A stretch of DNA of 64,000 nucleotides. It comes from Pardosa pseudoannulata (Eukaryota; Arthropoda; Arachnida; Araneae; Lycosidae). The first letter of the stretch is position 1; every line of letters begins with the position of its first letter. The position numbers and the translations under genes were made by a program. The stretch covers positions 38,034,842 to 38,098,841 of the forward strand of contig CM063506.1 in the NCBI GenBank assembly GCA_032207245.1, written 5' to 3'. Below the pieces are notes generated by a model. It saw only the letters and a program-made list of their open reading frames with translations, was not told the origin of the DNA and searched no databases. Below, piece after piece: positions 1 through 12,210 of the stretch.

Positions 1-954
1 TGTCATGGATTTTTGGTTTCTTAATTATACACTAGCAAATACAATTTTATGTTTGCTATTTTACTTTATCATTTTTTTAATTTTTTTAATGACCAGAATT
101 TAATGGAACAGTTAATTTATCTTATAGTAAAATTAATATTATATAATCCATTCCACTTGTAACCTCTGAATCCTTGTTAATTTGCAACTTTTTGTAACCC
201 TCATTGTTTGAGCATCAGTTACAACTGATTTTAGCATAAAGTAAATTTTCTAATTCAAAAGTTGTTTTGTTTTTCACATAACACCTACAGCTTCATAGAG
301 AATTACAAAAACAACTTCAAACAATAAATTGTATCTTAAGACTTGTTATAATCAATACAGAAATCAGAATTCTAACTTAAGGAAATTTTTAAAATTATGA
401 TACAGTTAAACACATGTCGGATTAAATATTCAACATCATTTAAAGCTCTGTTAGTTTTTACTTCTACTACATTTTGGTTTTTTCTTCTACTAGTTTTCTA
501 TATCTTCTAATTTTCGTCTACTAGTTTTCTATCCATTCTACATTTTAACTTATAGCAACTAAGAAATAGAAATATGATTGAAATACATAGACTAAGTGTT
601 TAGAGCATTAAAAATTCTTTTTAAAGTTTTCCTATTAGTTACGTTAATGAAAGTTCAGATTATATGGGTTATTAAAAAACATTTATAGTAAGGTCAAATA
701 TTTACAAAATATTATATAAATGATTTATAAAATTTACTTGCTTTTAACTGACGAGGTATCATCTAGTTTAGTTATGGTATTTTAACAAATAGAGAAATTC
801 AATGTTGATGTAGTAAATGTGTTCAAACATTTTTGTAAGGATTTTCTAAAGATATTAATGTATAAACAAGTATTTTTTTCCGAACGCAGCTTTTAATACA
901 GGTACTATATGCTTTATGCCAATACAAGGCTGGGAAGCTGTTACCCATTTAGCA
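1..954. other. AT-rich non-coding, nothing recognised
   Basis: No open frame of interest, transposon end or RNA motif seen. A local near-repeat of 'cta-cta-gtt-ttc-tat' occurs at about 470-535. Confidence 0.5.
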
Positions 955-984
955 CAATCCGAGGAGCACGCGTAGCTTAAGGTA

Positions 985-1161
985 TGCTACAGACGAGAGT
1001 AATATTACCCCCACCGGGTCCTCGTAATTTAGAAGCAGGGACCAAACAGAAGACCCCTCAGACTTGACCTGCCACCCCCAGAGGTATCGTTTGAGAACTT
1101 GGAGGACATTGTGACCACGAACATGTGTTACATGCCCCAGTCACTTTTTAAGAACACGGCT
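985..1161 (-). mobile_element. SINE2 fragment, reverse
   Basis: Matches the body of the SINE2 family in reverse: 'aagcagggaccaa', 'gacctgccacccccagaggta' region, then 'gagaacttggaggacattgt' and 'ccccagtca' blocks, as in the copy at 15150-15540. The tRNA-like head is missing at the right end. Confidence 0.7.
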
Positions 1162-1654
1162 TATAAACAAATATAAGAATGTTATTTTCTAATTTGATCA
1201 ATCTGATAGCCCTTTTAATGAACTCTATATTTTAATTTTCAAGAAAACAAAATGTTCTTAATATATTAAGGTTGTTTTTTTTTCCAATCCTCCTTCATAG
1301 TCTTCAAGAGTCTCTTCAAGAGTCCATGTAATGTTTGGGGATGCTTGTTTTAAAAGTCAAAATGTACAGCCATCCATAAGAGACAAGTCGGGCAGTGGGT
1401 GGAATGCGTTTAAAGGGAAAAGATTAATTCTGTTTTTATATGTCTTCTTTTTTTTTTTTTCAAATAATAGAACAGCACATTTAGAGGTATGGCTTGTAGC
1501 ATTTTCCAGATGGAACTTAAAGCTGTGAAGATTGTTTCCGAAAAGGGGTTGATTTTCTTCTTTGAAGAAAGGTGTTAAAGTACATTTCTGATAATAATCC
1601 GGGTTACTGGTGATATTTTTTCTACTTTCCTCATTTTAAGTTTCTGCCCAATGG

Positions 1655-1725
1655 CCTTGAGGTAGCGCTTTTCGCTTCTGAGACACAGATCTGAGGTTCA
1701 ATCCTCGGGCTGGGCGAGGTTTGAG
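1655..1725 (+). repeat. tRNA-like SINE head (weak)
   Basis: Contains an A-box-like TGAGGTAGCGC and a B-box-like GGTTCAATCC in a short T-arm (GAGG/CCTC). It does not fold as a complete tRNA and lacks a clear acceptor stem, so it is read as a tRNA-derived repeat rather than a gene. Confidence 0.35.
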
Positions 1726-1756
1726 CCTCAGGGGTAACATGCTTTTACAGTTAGGT

Positions 1757-1940
1757 TTACATGCTTTCAGCGGGTAGAGAAATTGAGGATCAAACATGCT
1801 TTTAGTGGGTAGAGAAATTGAGGATCAAACATGCTTTCAGTGGGTAGAGAAATTGAGGATCAAACATACTTTCAGTGGGTAGAGAAATTGAGGTTCAAAC
1901 ATGTTTTCAGTGTGTAGAAAAATTGAGGTTCATACATACT
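1757..1940. repeat. 35-bp minisatellite, about 5 copies
   Basis: Direct tandem copies start at 1760, 1795, 1830, 1865 and 1900, each with a CATGCTTT/CATACTTT start and the core GTAGAGAAATTGAGG. The last copies are more diverged. Confidence 0.9.
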
Positions 1941-2084
1941 TGGGATCTAAACGCTGAGAGTTCCGCATAAGTTGGACTGCATAACCAGGACATTTACTCC
2001 ACCTAGGGCCCGGAGTCTCGAGATTGACCTGCTAGTTGAGCTGTAACGCTAGGGAGTTTAGTTTAGCTTTAGTTATAAGAAAAT

Positions 2085-2360
2085 CCAGCAATAATTCTAA
2101 CCTTTAGCAAAGATTTCCTTATTTTCTCTGAACCAATATTTTAAATCTTTTTTCTTCTCTTTTTCAATAGTAAATCGATCTGAGCAATAATTCAAAACTC
2201 TTAGCAAAACATAAGAAATATTTTAAATCTTTTTTCTCCTCTTTTTTGGTAGTAAGTCGATCTCAACAATAATTCAAAACCGTTAGTAAAACTTTCTTTA
2301 TTTTCTATAATCCAATATTTTAAATCCTATTTCTCCTCTTTGTCGGTAGTAAGTCGATCT
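2085..2360. repeat. Degenerate tandem repeat, ~80-96 bp unit, about 3 copies
   Basis: The blocks CAATAATTC, AATATTTTAAATC and GTAAGTCGATCT recur in the same order three times, with spacing of about 96 and 82 bp. Confidence 0.7.
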
Positions 2361-2900
2361 TTTTCTATTGCGATGAGATAGGTAAATCCCAGCCTCGTCA
2401 ATTGTAACTATATATTTCCGCTTTTCACCTTCCAAATAAATTTCATACAACAACCTCCACATAGTTTTAAGCTGAGTAATATGTTTTGGCGTTAGTTGAT
2501 GAACATCCTGTTTATTTGTTTTGATTAGCTTCGAATTAGACTCTATAATTTTGTTTGCAGTTCCTACCGAGAAAGTAAAACCAAAATTTAAGATAGCTCT
2601 TTTTTTTTTGGAGGGGGGAGGGGATGGGGTGTAGATTTTTTTTAAAACATGAGTCGTGACTTTATAATTAATTATAGGTGTATGTACCTTTGTAGATATT
2701 TTGCTTTCTTCCGAATCAAATGTAAACTTCGACGTTTCTTACTTTTTTATGAATTATGTCACTTATTTTTCGAGTAGAAATATTAAAACAAAGCTTTTCA
2801 AATTTTTTTTAATAATCGGATAAGACTATTTTTCTTCGGAAGGTGCAAAAATATAGCCTTTGATCCGTTGTTTCATTTGTAGCAACATTTTATAAGCATA

Positions 2901-3789
2901 CTAGCAAGTGGGCTCGTGCTTTGCTACGGTGAACTTAATAAAATACTTTTAAACATAGATTTTTTTTCTTGCATAACTCTCTAAATTCGAGTCATTGGTA
3001 TATTTATATATTTCTATTATAAGCGTATTATAACAGTATTCAGTTTTTATACTTCAGTTTACATTAAATCTGAGTTGTATATCTATAAGATGTGAAAGCG
3101 TGTGCAAAATAAGAATGCGAAAATTTGACAATAGTTTCGAAGAACTTCTGTTTACTAAACATTCCGGACTACCCGGAAGCTGATCAACCATTGTCCATTT
3201 CTCCGAAATGATCAAGGATCAAGCGTCGTTTTCACCTCATGCAAAATTCTTATATAATTTTTTTCCGAATTATGGCTGAATTGATATTTAAATATTATTA
3301 ACTCTAAATTTCTAGGTCAAATCGAATTGATAATACGCACACGATGTTTGAATAATATAATATAAGAAATGAATGAGATATTTAAAGAATGACTTCCTAA
3401 TGATAAAACAATATCATTTTCACCTATTTATTATGTGATAAATTGAAAATTTTAATCTCCTGCTTTTAACTGATGAAAACTGCTCTTAAAACAATTACAT
3501 GGGATTAACGGAATGACGTCACATTGCTAGAAATTATTGCTCTTTCACTTAGTTATGATGCGATAAATTAAAAAGTTAATCGTTGGCGTTTAACCGGGGA
3601 AATAATGCTTGGAATAATGACATGAAACGCTCGAAAAAGGGGGAAGGAATGGATTTCGAACTTTAAAATTTTTTAAAAACCTTCCTAGGGATATACCTAA
3701 TAATTTCCCAAATTTTCACGGTGATTGGATGTATGGTTTATGAGTCTGTCGAGTACAGACAGACACACATTAATTTATATATATATAGA
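2901..3789 (-). mobile_element. Non-autonomous Helitron-like element, reverse
   Basis: On the minus strand it starts TC-TATATATATA (3789 leftward), preceded by A, and ends in CTAG (2901-2904) followed by T, as expected for insertion between A and T. Just inside the CTAG end is a GC-rich hairpin segment (CCGTAGCAAAGCACG). A TGTCTGTCTG block follows the 5' end. It shares ends and internal text with the copy at 32515-33653. No Rep/helicase coding was found. Confidence 0.7.
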
Positions 3790-5853
3790 TAATATTTTTA
3801 ATTTTGCAGACGATATTTAACCCTATTCTAATTTGATGCCAGTCTAGTTTTTATTTCTATAACATTTAGATTTAAATACATAGAGGAAATCAAATTACAA
3901 AAAAAAAAAAAAAAAAAGTTTGAATATCCTCTGTATGTTAAATAACCGAATGAGAAATGACGGCATAAAAAGACTGTTTCAAACCTCTCCATCAGATAAC
4001 AGGGTCGACAGTTGAATATCCCGTTGGGATAAGTGAGAGGTATGTAAGGAATGTAGAGGGGAGGATTTCCAACAGGGCCTTTGCAGATAAGGAACACTTA
4101 GATGGTTACTCATGACCTGCATTTGGGAATCCCCGGGGGGATAGTCTTCAGAGCCCTATAATTATTATTATTAACTAGCATTATTGCCACGAATTGCGGT
4201 CGAAATTAATATTTTTAGCCAAAATAGGGTGCCAATCATATTAGAATCATAAAATTATTCTGCATTAATCAAAATTGTCACTTTAAAATTATGAATTGAA
4301 TATGTATAATTTTATATGTGTTATTGATTAATAACATCAGAATTATGTAAAATAAAATGTTCATTCTATCTGAAAATTAATAGTTCCTCTAAAACTCATC
4401 CAGTACAAGCCTCTCTTATACTTTAAAAACCTTTATATTGTTTGTGATGATGTTAACATTCTCTGTTATTGATACAAGGATTAGTGTGTTCCGGGTTGCC
4501 CCCCAGACTAATGACGGCACACAGGTTACTCACATGTAAGAAATAATGTTACTCAATCAGGTTACTCACATGCAGGTAGGCGATGTAGAAAATCTTACAT
4601 CGCGATGTGCAACCAGCTTCATATAGTCAAACAATTATAAGAAATTACATTTTAGAAATGTTTTGCTTTATTATATTACATCATTATACTATATGCCTAA
4701 AATAAAAAAAAATTAGTATATTGTTTTTCAAAATTAGTTTACATTGATAGAAATCTTCTATAAAATAATTAGAATTTATTCATCATGAAGTGTTATGAAG
4801 AAGCAAGAAATTCAAACAAAAGAAAATTTTAAATTTTATTCTTTGTTCACTAAAGTAATAGCATGGAAGATTATACTTGAACATAACTTTTATTTTGGGA
4901 CAAAAATACAAGTAGCTCTATAATTTGGGGCAGTAATGAAGCTTTACGTTTAGTTATTAGATCCAATTAAAAAAAAAAAATATGACTTAGTGGCCAAATT
5001 TTCATGTAAAATCTGCTCGTGCCCACATTCGGAAGAAACAATTTCACGATGTACATAAATCGGCGATCAATTATAGTACAAATGTATTATTAATCTCCTC
5101 CACCATAAAATCTGGACATCCAAATCCCGATATTGACATATCAGAAATGTATAAACACCTGAGTTGTTTGTCCCTCCCCATAGCATAAAGACCAGAAATT
5201 GGAGGTATGAAGTTTATTTTTATGTCACTGTTATATCCCTGAAATTGGAAAGACGACTTCACATCGGAGATCGGCTGAGAAATTCAAATAGATTTAGTTA
5301 TATCGATGTCGTTCCACAACGTCAGACATCGCCGAACTGAAAATTTTGTAATAGGTGTTTCAATGTAGCCCGTTATTTCGATCTTTCGCGATATATCGAT
5401 ACAGCACATCCTACTGACACCTATCTATTTTGGGATTGATATTCTATGAAACTTTTAACTACAGCTTTTTCATGTTAATTTAAAATACGGGAGGGCAACC
5501 ATAAATGGGGGGGGGGTAAAAATTATGTTTTTGTTTACATATAAAACTATAATTGTTTAACCCGGTTACAGTTATATTTTTTTATATAGTTTAAATTTTA
5601 ATTCAATATTTAAGAAACGTAGAGAGGTTTCCTCTTGTATACATGCATGCAAAATAATAATAATAATATTAAATATTAAAATTCAGAATATTTTGTCACG
5701 ATTTAAAATATAATAAGCAAAATATTTCTTTTTCTTACTAAAAAGATCAAAATTCTACTTTATAAAAGCTTTTTCCAGGTCTATAGATTGCAGGATATTA
5801 TAAAAATTAAAATTACGAAAGAAATATGTAAAATTAGCAAAGGAGTAGCATTT
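3790..5853. other. AT-rich non-coding, nothing recognised
   Basis: Contains an A17 run at 3900 and a partly duplicated 'caggttactcacatg' block at 4522 and 4559. The 63-codon reverse frame at 5071-5262 has no recognisable features. Confidence 0.45.
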
Positions 5854-6119
5854 TTAACACTAGATTGCCCGAGATTTCTTGTATATCTATATTGCCCCAA
5901 AACAGTCAAAATGACTGCATTGTGAAAAAATAACAAATATGTAAAGAAATTTGTTTAAAATTAATTTTTAATATTTCTTATATTATTTACAATTAAACAA
6001 GTTATTAGTAAATATTAACAATAAAAAAATTTACTTTAATTAAAAAAAATAATTTATGCATTATTATTTGTACATTTTATGCAAATGAAAGTGGAAATCT
6101 TTTTATGTGTACATCTTCC

Positions 6120-6581
6120 TCAAACATACTTTTGACATTTTTCACATATATTATTTGTTTTGTTGTTGTGGCAAAGTCGTACTTGACAAAATTTGCATTT
6201 GTGAGAATGGGTTGCATTTGATGATGTTGCAGTTGATCTTTGTGGGTCTTCATGTTCTGATAAATTTTTCTGTCTTGCAACTCTATATTCGTTGGAAAGA
6301 TGTTCTGCTAATTGAAATAAGAACTCTTTTCGTTCTATTTGTATTCCTGTCGTTTCTTTGTAAATGATCCAAGCATTTATGGCAGCCAAATCTAAAATAT
6401 TGAAAAATATTTGGAGGGACCATCTACGAGAATTAGCTTTTACTGTATCTTTTCTGGCCATTTGATCCACCATATCAACTCCAAATTTTGTACTGTTATA
6501 AAAATTGAATTGATTCTGGTAACATTTTTTTATTACTTTTATCAATTTTAACAAATTTAGCAAAAGAAATAAAATAAACAA
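6120..6581 (-). pseudogene. piggyBac transposase, C-terminal fragment
   Basis: The minus-strand reading holds STKFGVDMVDQMAR, the region of the last catalytic aspartate in the DDE_Tnp_1_7 (piggyBac) family. It is followed by SRRW..QIFFN(I/L)(L/I)D(L/I)A.INAWI.YKE and ends in a cysteine-rich domain (CKFCQVRLC...CEKC), as in full piggyBac transposases. Family proteins are about 550-600 residues; only about 120 are seen here. The first 30 residues of the open frame do not match the family. It is a 3' remnant that cannot encode an active enzyme. Confidence 0.88.
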
Positions 6582-6814
6582 CTTGTTAGAACAACACTTT
6601 ATAAAGATTCGAATAACTAGTACTACTTTAGCTTATTGAGCAACTGACACTTATCAAGTATACGCCCAAATCGACAATTTATCATGCATCGGTATGTTAC
6701 CGTAATCGAAAAAAAAATGTTATTTCAATACAAAGCCGGACAGGTCATATAAGAAATTTACTCAATTCAATAAATAAAAATCTTTTGATTATTTAAAATT
6801 TCCCAAGCAGTCAA

Positions 6815-6994
6815 GCCGAACGATGGCCGAATGGTTAGGGCACTGACCTTCGGATCCGGAGTTCGTGGGTTCGAGTCCCACTGTGGCATGGGTGTTCGTA
6901 GCCATTCGGAATCGGCTATAAGCAGTAGGTCCCGGTCTCATTAGCCCTCGTGTTGCAAAAAAGTAGACCGTAGTGCTCCCAACCAACCAACCAA
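6815..6994 (+). mobile_element. SINE1 copy, nested in the piggyBac element
   Basis: A tRNA-derived head has an A box (TGGCCGAATGGTTAGGG) and B box (GGTTCGAGTCCC), then a shared body (GTTCGTAGCC, GGTCCCGGTCTCATTAGCC, TAGACCGTAG) and a CCAACCAACC tail. It is flanked by a perfect 13-bp target duplication CCCAAGCAGTCAA at 6802-6814 and 6995-7007. Confidence 0.92.
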
Positions 6995-7036
6995 CCCAAG
7001 CAGTCAAAATGACTGCTTCTGGGCAATATAGGTATA

Positions 7037-7176
<140 letters not shown>

Positions 7177-7332
7177 GAGGGCGGAAATAACTACAATTAT
7201 TCATAAACCCATTTATATGTTATAGAAAAAGTCACCAAATTCTAAGAAATTGTGTCATTATATTTCATAATTGTTTTTCTAATTGAAATTAAAAAACAGT
7301 CAAAATGACTGCCTTGGGCAATCTAGTGTTAA

Positions 7333-8030
7333 AAAGTAAAAAAATATGTAAATCGTCTTAAAAATTCATAAACATCTAAAAAAAAGGTACTTCCCTGTAG
7401 AAAATTGTCTTCTTTTTGTTGATTTCTACTCCTAAATATATGCTTACACATTATAATAAAAAATTTCTTACTTTAATGTCAATATAATTTTTTTTTACTT
7501 ACTGTTTTTTTTTTATAGCTATGAATATGAAAACGAAACACGCATGAAATTTATAGATTGCACTGCAGCTTTTTAATCTTTCTAACCATTGATATAAATT
7601 CATAAAATGGAAGAGAAAAGGCAAAATGACTTTGTACGTGTATGACGTAATGAGTGTGGTATGCCAGTGAGGGGAAGTTTGCACAAAACAACAGGACGAG
7701 AGAAAAATAGAGGGGGTCATATTTTTTCCACGCTTCTTTGAGCAGGGATAGCAGCGTGAAATAAATAAGGAAAAAAGGAGGAAAAATGAAGAGGAGACAT
7801 GGAATTTTGTGTGCATGAAGGCCTTGATTCCAGGTGTGTCAAGAACTGTTAGCCGGATATTTATGTATGTTCTTAGAATGTGAATGATAATAGGGGTGAC
7901 CAAACCTCGGCCCGCCCTGTAAAATTTTCTTGCCCGTTGTGGAATTCGCAAAATAATATTATTAGAGTGAACCATTTTATTTTTATTATAATTATTTGTG
8001 TTAAGATATAGATGCTTAATTGTATTGTTG
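7333..8030. other. Non-coding, nothing recognised
   Basis: A 158-codon reverse open frame (7499-7975) crosses here, but its translation shows no domain or family resemblance and it has low-complexity ends. I do not support it as a gene. Confidence 0.4.
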
Positions 8031-8690
8031 TTGAATTATAAATAATAACTGAAAATATAATACTAACGTATTCTGTCGTTGATTTATCAATAATACAAAA
8101 TATAATACTAACATATTCTGTTGCTGATTTATAAATGTTGATTTATGAATAATAATATAAAATATAATGCTAACCTATTTTATTGTTGATTTCTAAATAA
8201 TAATAGAAAATATAATACTAACATATTCTGTTGCTGATTTATATTGAACGTATTCTATTGTTAATTTATGTTTAAAGTATGTTGTTGATTTATATTGAAC
8301 GTATTCTATTGTTAATTTATGTTTAAAGTATGTTGTTGATTTATAAATAATAATTGAAAATATAATACTAACGCATATTGTTGTTGATTAATAAATCATA
8401 ATAGAAATTATAATGCTAACGTATTCTGTTGTTGATTTATAAAGGATAACAGAAAATATAATAATAACGTATTCTGTTGTTTATTTATAAAGGATAACAG
8501 AAAATATAATACTAACGTATTTTGTTGTTGATTTATAAAGGATAACAGAAAATATAATACTAACGTATTCTGTTGTTGATATATAAAGGATAACAGAAAA
8601 TATAATACTAACGTATTCTGCTGTAGAATTATAAATAATAATAGAAAATATAACACTAACTTGTTCTGTTGTTTATATGACCCATCATAC
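8030..8690. repeat. ~48-bp AT-rich minisatellite array
   Basis: The core AAAATATAATACTAACGTAT followed by TCTGTTGTTGATTTATAA recurs about a dozen times. The unit is regular (48 bp) at about 8400-8680 and diverged upstream. Because 48 is a multiple of three, one reverse frame stays open with a 16-residue periodic translation; this is a by-product, not a gene. Confidence 0.9.
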
Positions 8691-9077
8691 AATCAAAATT
8701 TTTTAAAAATATGTGTAATTTAAAAGATGTAAAAGGAAGTCATGTGGGTTCCACTTAAGATTTTTTTAAGTTAAAAGAAAATCGAAAATGTACGATTAAT
8801 GCAACATTATATAAGATTTTTATGTCAACAATTGAAAATTAGTTATTGAAAAGCGTTTTTTCAAAGCTAGAACTTTTTGAAAGTTGACGGTTGTTTTCCA
8901 AGATAGCGATATAATTAGTGAAATTAAAGTACTACAATTTACTCTCAGTTTTCGATATCAGTTTCAGTGCTTTTGATTTCGAATGATTTTATACGACTGG
9001 TAATTATAGTGTGTATTTATTTGTATATTAGGTGTTTTTTAAAATATTTTAATGTAAGATAATGTCCGTATGAGGTT

Positions 9078-9251
9078 GGCTGACCGGTGGCCGAATAATA
9101 GATGCTGCTCTTCGGTAGCGGAGTTCGTGGGTTCGAATCCTGCTGCATCATAGATGTTCGTAGCCGTTTGGAGTCGGCTTTAAGCAATAGGTCCCGGTCT
9201 AATTAGCTTTCCTGGGCGAAGCAGTAGACTGTAGCACTCTAAACCAAATCA
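9078..9251 (+). mobile_element. SINE1 copy
   Basis: A box GGTGGCCGAATAATAG (diverged), B box GGTTCGAATCC, body GTTCGTAGCCGTTTGGAGTC and tail TCTAAACCAAATC. Target duplication TATGAGGTT at 9069-9077 and 9252-9260. Confidence 0.88.
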
Positions 9252-9584
9252 TATGAGGTTAGAATCTTACTCGAGTTCATACTGTAAAAGAAACACCTAA
9301 TCCTCTTCAAAATTTAAGTTGAAATGCTTTTCAAAAACTAGGTTGGTAATTTTTGTAACTTTTTTTACTTATTTAAAAAATATTCTTGTTCAGTTTAAAG
9401 AAGAATAAACTTTATAATGTTTAGATTTTTTTTATAATAATTTTATTTCTTCTTTATAGCCGACAAATAAAGGTACTAATTCAACTATAATTTATTTAGC
9501 TATTAAAAAGCTCGCAGCCAGTTTTGAAAAATGTATACGTATAAATTTTACAGTAACAACATTAATATATATTTTTAATTTCAG

Positions 9585-9601
9585 ATATGTCGTGATTTAA
9601 A
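9585..9601 (+). other. Probable 5' UTR portion of coding exon 1
   Basis: A pyrimidine-rich tract ending in TTTCAG (9579-9584) immediately precedes this short stretch and the ATG at 9602. This suggests the start codon lies 17 bases into an internal exon, with at least one upstream non-coding exon. The context TTTAAAATG has an A at -3. No promoter was identified upstream. Confidence 0.5.
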
Positions 9602-10309
9602 ATGAAACTGAAGATGTTTTTACCACCTGTCTTTCGTCATTTTATTATCTGTGTCTTCGTCTGCTTACCCATACTGTCTTTCGTAACAAGCCAGCGACTG
9701 GCGAGCATTCGGAATCTTCTAACTTACACAAATCGAAACCATCCATCTCCTATGCAACGAGTGGTAGTTCGCAATTCAACCAGTGATGTCTACGTCAGTG
9801 CTCGGAATTCATTGTATCATTTTAACTCTGACTTACGTGTGAAACGAGTGATTTCTACAGGGCCTGAAATGGATAATCCCCAGTGTCTTCATCCGAACTT
9901 TCCATGTTCAGAAAACAGGACTATTACGGACAACGACAACAAAGTCTTGGAAATATTCCAAGAGTCCAAACCTCCACTGTTGTTGACCTGTGGAACGTTA
10001 TATCAAGGTCTGTGTCAAGTTCAGTCCCTGAATGATATTAGCAGACGGACCTGGGTCCAGCCTTTCAACGAAACTGTTGGTTTCACGTCCGGAAGAGGCT
10101 CTACTGTAGCTTTTTTTGCTCAAGGTTTCAACAATCAGGTATCTTTGTATTCAGCATCAGCCTATGACAACCGTCCTCTTCAATATAGTCCACCTTCCGT
10201 ATCTAGTAAAATTCTGGTGTTGGAATCTGATAGCATCAGTTTTAAATATTCAGATAGGACTGACACCTCTTTTACTGCTGTGAATTTCAAAATGAAAGAG
10301 AACTTTGGG
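9602..10309 (+). CDS. Exon 1: signal peptide and N-terminal half of Sema domain (MET/plexin-like)
   Basis: This exon encodes residues 1-236, phase 0 at its end, with donor GTAAGT at 10310. The protein begins with two lysines and a hydrophobic stretch (FRHFIICVFVCLPILSF, about residues 11-27), a typical signal peptide with likely cleavage near VTSQ. Beyond it come Sema-type features: a GPEMDNPQC segment, matching the GPV.DNP.C segment of plexins and MET, followed by N-x-LL.C-G.....G.CQ. Several Asn-x-Ser/Thr sites fit an extracellular protein. The ATG at 9602 is the first in frame after the presumed acceptor. The open frame runs 11 codons into the intron before a stop, so splicing rather than the frame end sets the exon end. 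Confidence 0.85.
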
Positions 10310-10846
10310 GTAAGTTATTTTTACTCACCAATTTATTTAATGTAGTTCATATTAAATGAATTGATTTTTCACGGTTTCTGTTTAATTTTAATAGAGTTCA
10401 TACAAAAGGCGCAACAACATATTTTTCAAGGGAGAAGCAATTTCTCACTTCAACTCATATCTCAAAAGTAATACAGAGACACTTATTAAAGAGGGGGGAT
10501 ACTAAACCACTCCGTGCTAAAGGGAAAATGTTCAACTCCATGGAAATACAATGCAGAAAAATTATGCAATATTTTTCTCGCATATTTTAGAGAGCACTTA
10601 AAAATAACAATATAACTCAGTAACATAAATACTTATAATAATTTTTCACTTCTAGATACTTCATTTAAAAGTCAGTCAGTAGCAGTATAGATAAGAAAAA
10701 ACTTTTTACGAACTTTTAGTTCAGATAATTCTCTAATTCAGAAGCATCTAAACTGTTAATGAGTTCAAACTCAATTTCTAATGTAGTGAGGTTAGACAAT
10801 CTTGTTTGAAATACTGTTTTCCACAGATAGTTTTTGATTATTTTAA

Positions 10847-11180
10847 CACATTGTATGCGCGACACGTATTAGTACGTTTTCTGACGATTGATACTTGAGC
10901 GCGGGTCACGTACTAGTATGGGTTAGTGTAACAACATGGTTTGTTTGTGGGTACAAAAATAACGGTATATACAGGAAAACGAAGCCGAATGTTCTTGTCT
11001 ACTACATAGATTCTGGAAAAATTTAGACAAATAAAAACTAGTTTTTACATCAGTCGATGCGGAACCACAGAAAGGGAAGGTTGATTAAAAAAATCAATTT
11101 AGATTTAAAATTAACTTTTTATTTATCCTTGAGAAAATGATATTATATATATGTATATTTATATATTATATATATATTTG

Positions 11181-11224
<44 letters not shown>

Positions 11225-11377
11225 TATTTGTCTATATATTTGTTTATATATTTCAATATAAAATACGAAAAGTTGGTTAAAAAATTAAATAATTTTCGAT
11301 CTATTGAGATTTAACTGAATAACTAAATGCCCTCTCCCGGTACAATTCCACTGCGAAATGTACCGACACACAATGTG
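10847..11377 (+). mobile_element. TTAA-flanked MITE (piggyBac-like), copy A
   Basis: It begins CACATTGTATGCGCG after TTAA (10843-10846) and ends CACACAATGTG before TTAA (11378-11381), giving short terminal inverted repeats. The interior includes a TACTAGTA-type palindromic segment, a GTTTGTTTGTGGGTACAAAAA block and a TA microsatellite. It is shared with 59957-60616 in reverse. No transposase. Confidence 0.82.
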
Positions 11378-11599
11378 TTAAAAATGTGTTATTCTTTTTA
11401 CATAAAATGATTGTTTAGTTTTGGAAATATTAGCACGCAAAATGTTTTAAAAGCTAGTATAATTTTTGAAATAAAATTAGACATTTATTTAGGGGGAAAC
11501 TTATTTTTCTGATTTTCCGATAGAAACATCATGCACTATATTCCATGACCTAAACATTGGATATTGGGTTTTGTGGGTATATTCACACAAATAATAATA

Positions 11600-12000
<401 letters not shown>

Positions 12001-12178
12001 AATTCGAAAAAAACTACATTCCACATGTGCAACACTTATTGGAAAAGTTAGTAAAATTCCTGGAGTAATGATCAAGTTTGGAGCAAAATTAATTTTTGTT
12101 ATCAATTTCAAAATTTTCAAGGGTGGTAATTTTTTTTTCCAACTTGAAACACATGCTTGATATTTTATCGTATTTCTT

Positions 12179-12210
12179 GAGCATCATCGAATATAAATTC
12201 GATGATGCTC
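12179..12210. repeat. Perfect 14-bp hairpin
   Basis: GAGCATCATCGAAT, a 4-base ATAA loop, then its exact reverse complement. No adjacent element was recognised. Confidence 0.9.

Noticed and set aside
1760..1940. CRISPR-like array of 35-bp repeats
   Set aside because: Copies are directly adjacent with no spacers, in a eukaryotic intergenic region; it is a minisatellite.
6825..6895. Possible tRNA gene (A and B boxes)
   Set aside because: It is the head of a SINE with target duplications; the same head recurs at 9078, 16381 and 54282 with the same SINE body.
7499..7975. 158-codon reverse open frame, one of the longest in the window
   Set aside because: No recognisable domain, splice context or biased composition; likely chance in a region with few TAA/TAG in that frame.
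8408..8692. Reverse frame with 16-residue repeats
   Set aside because: The 48-bp minisatellite unit is divisible by three, which keeps the frame open. No start or context for a gene.
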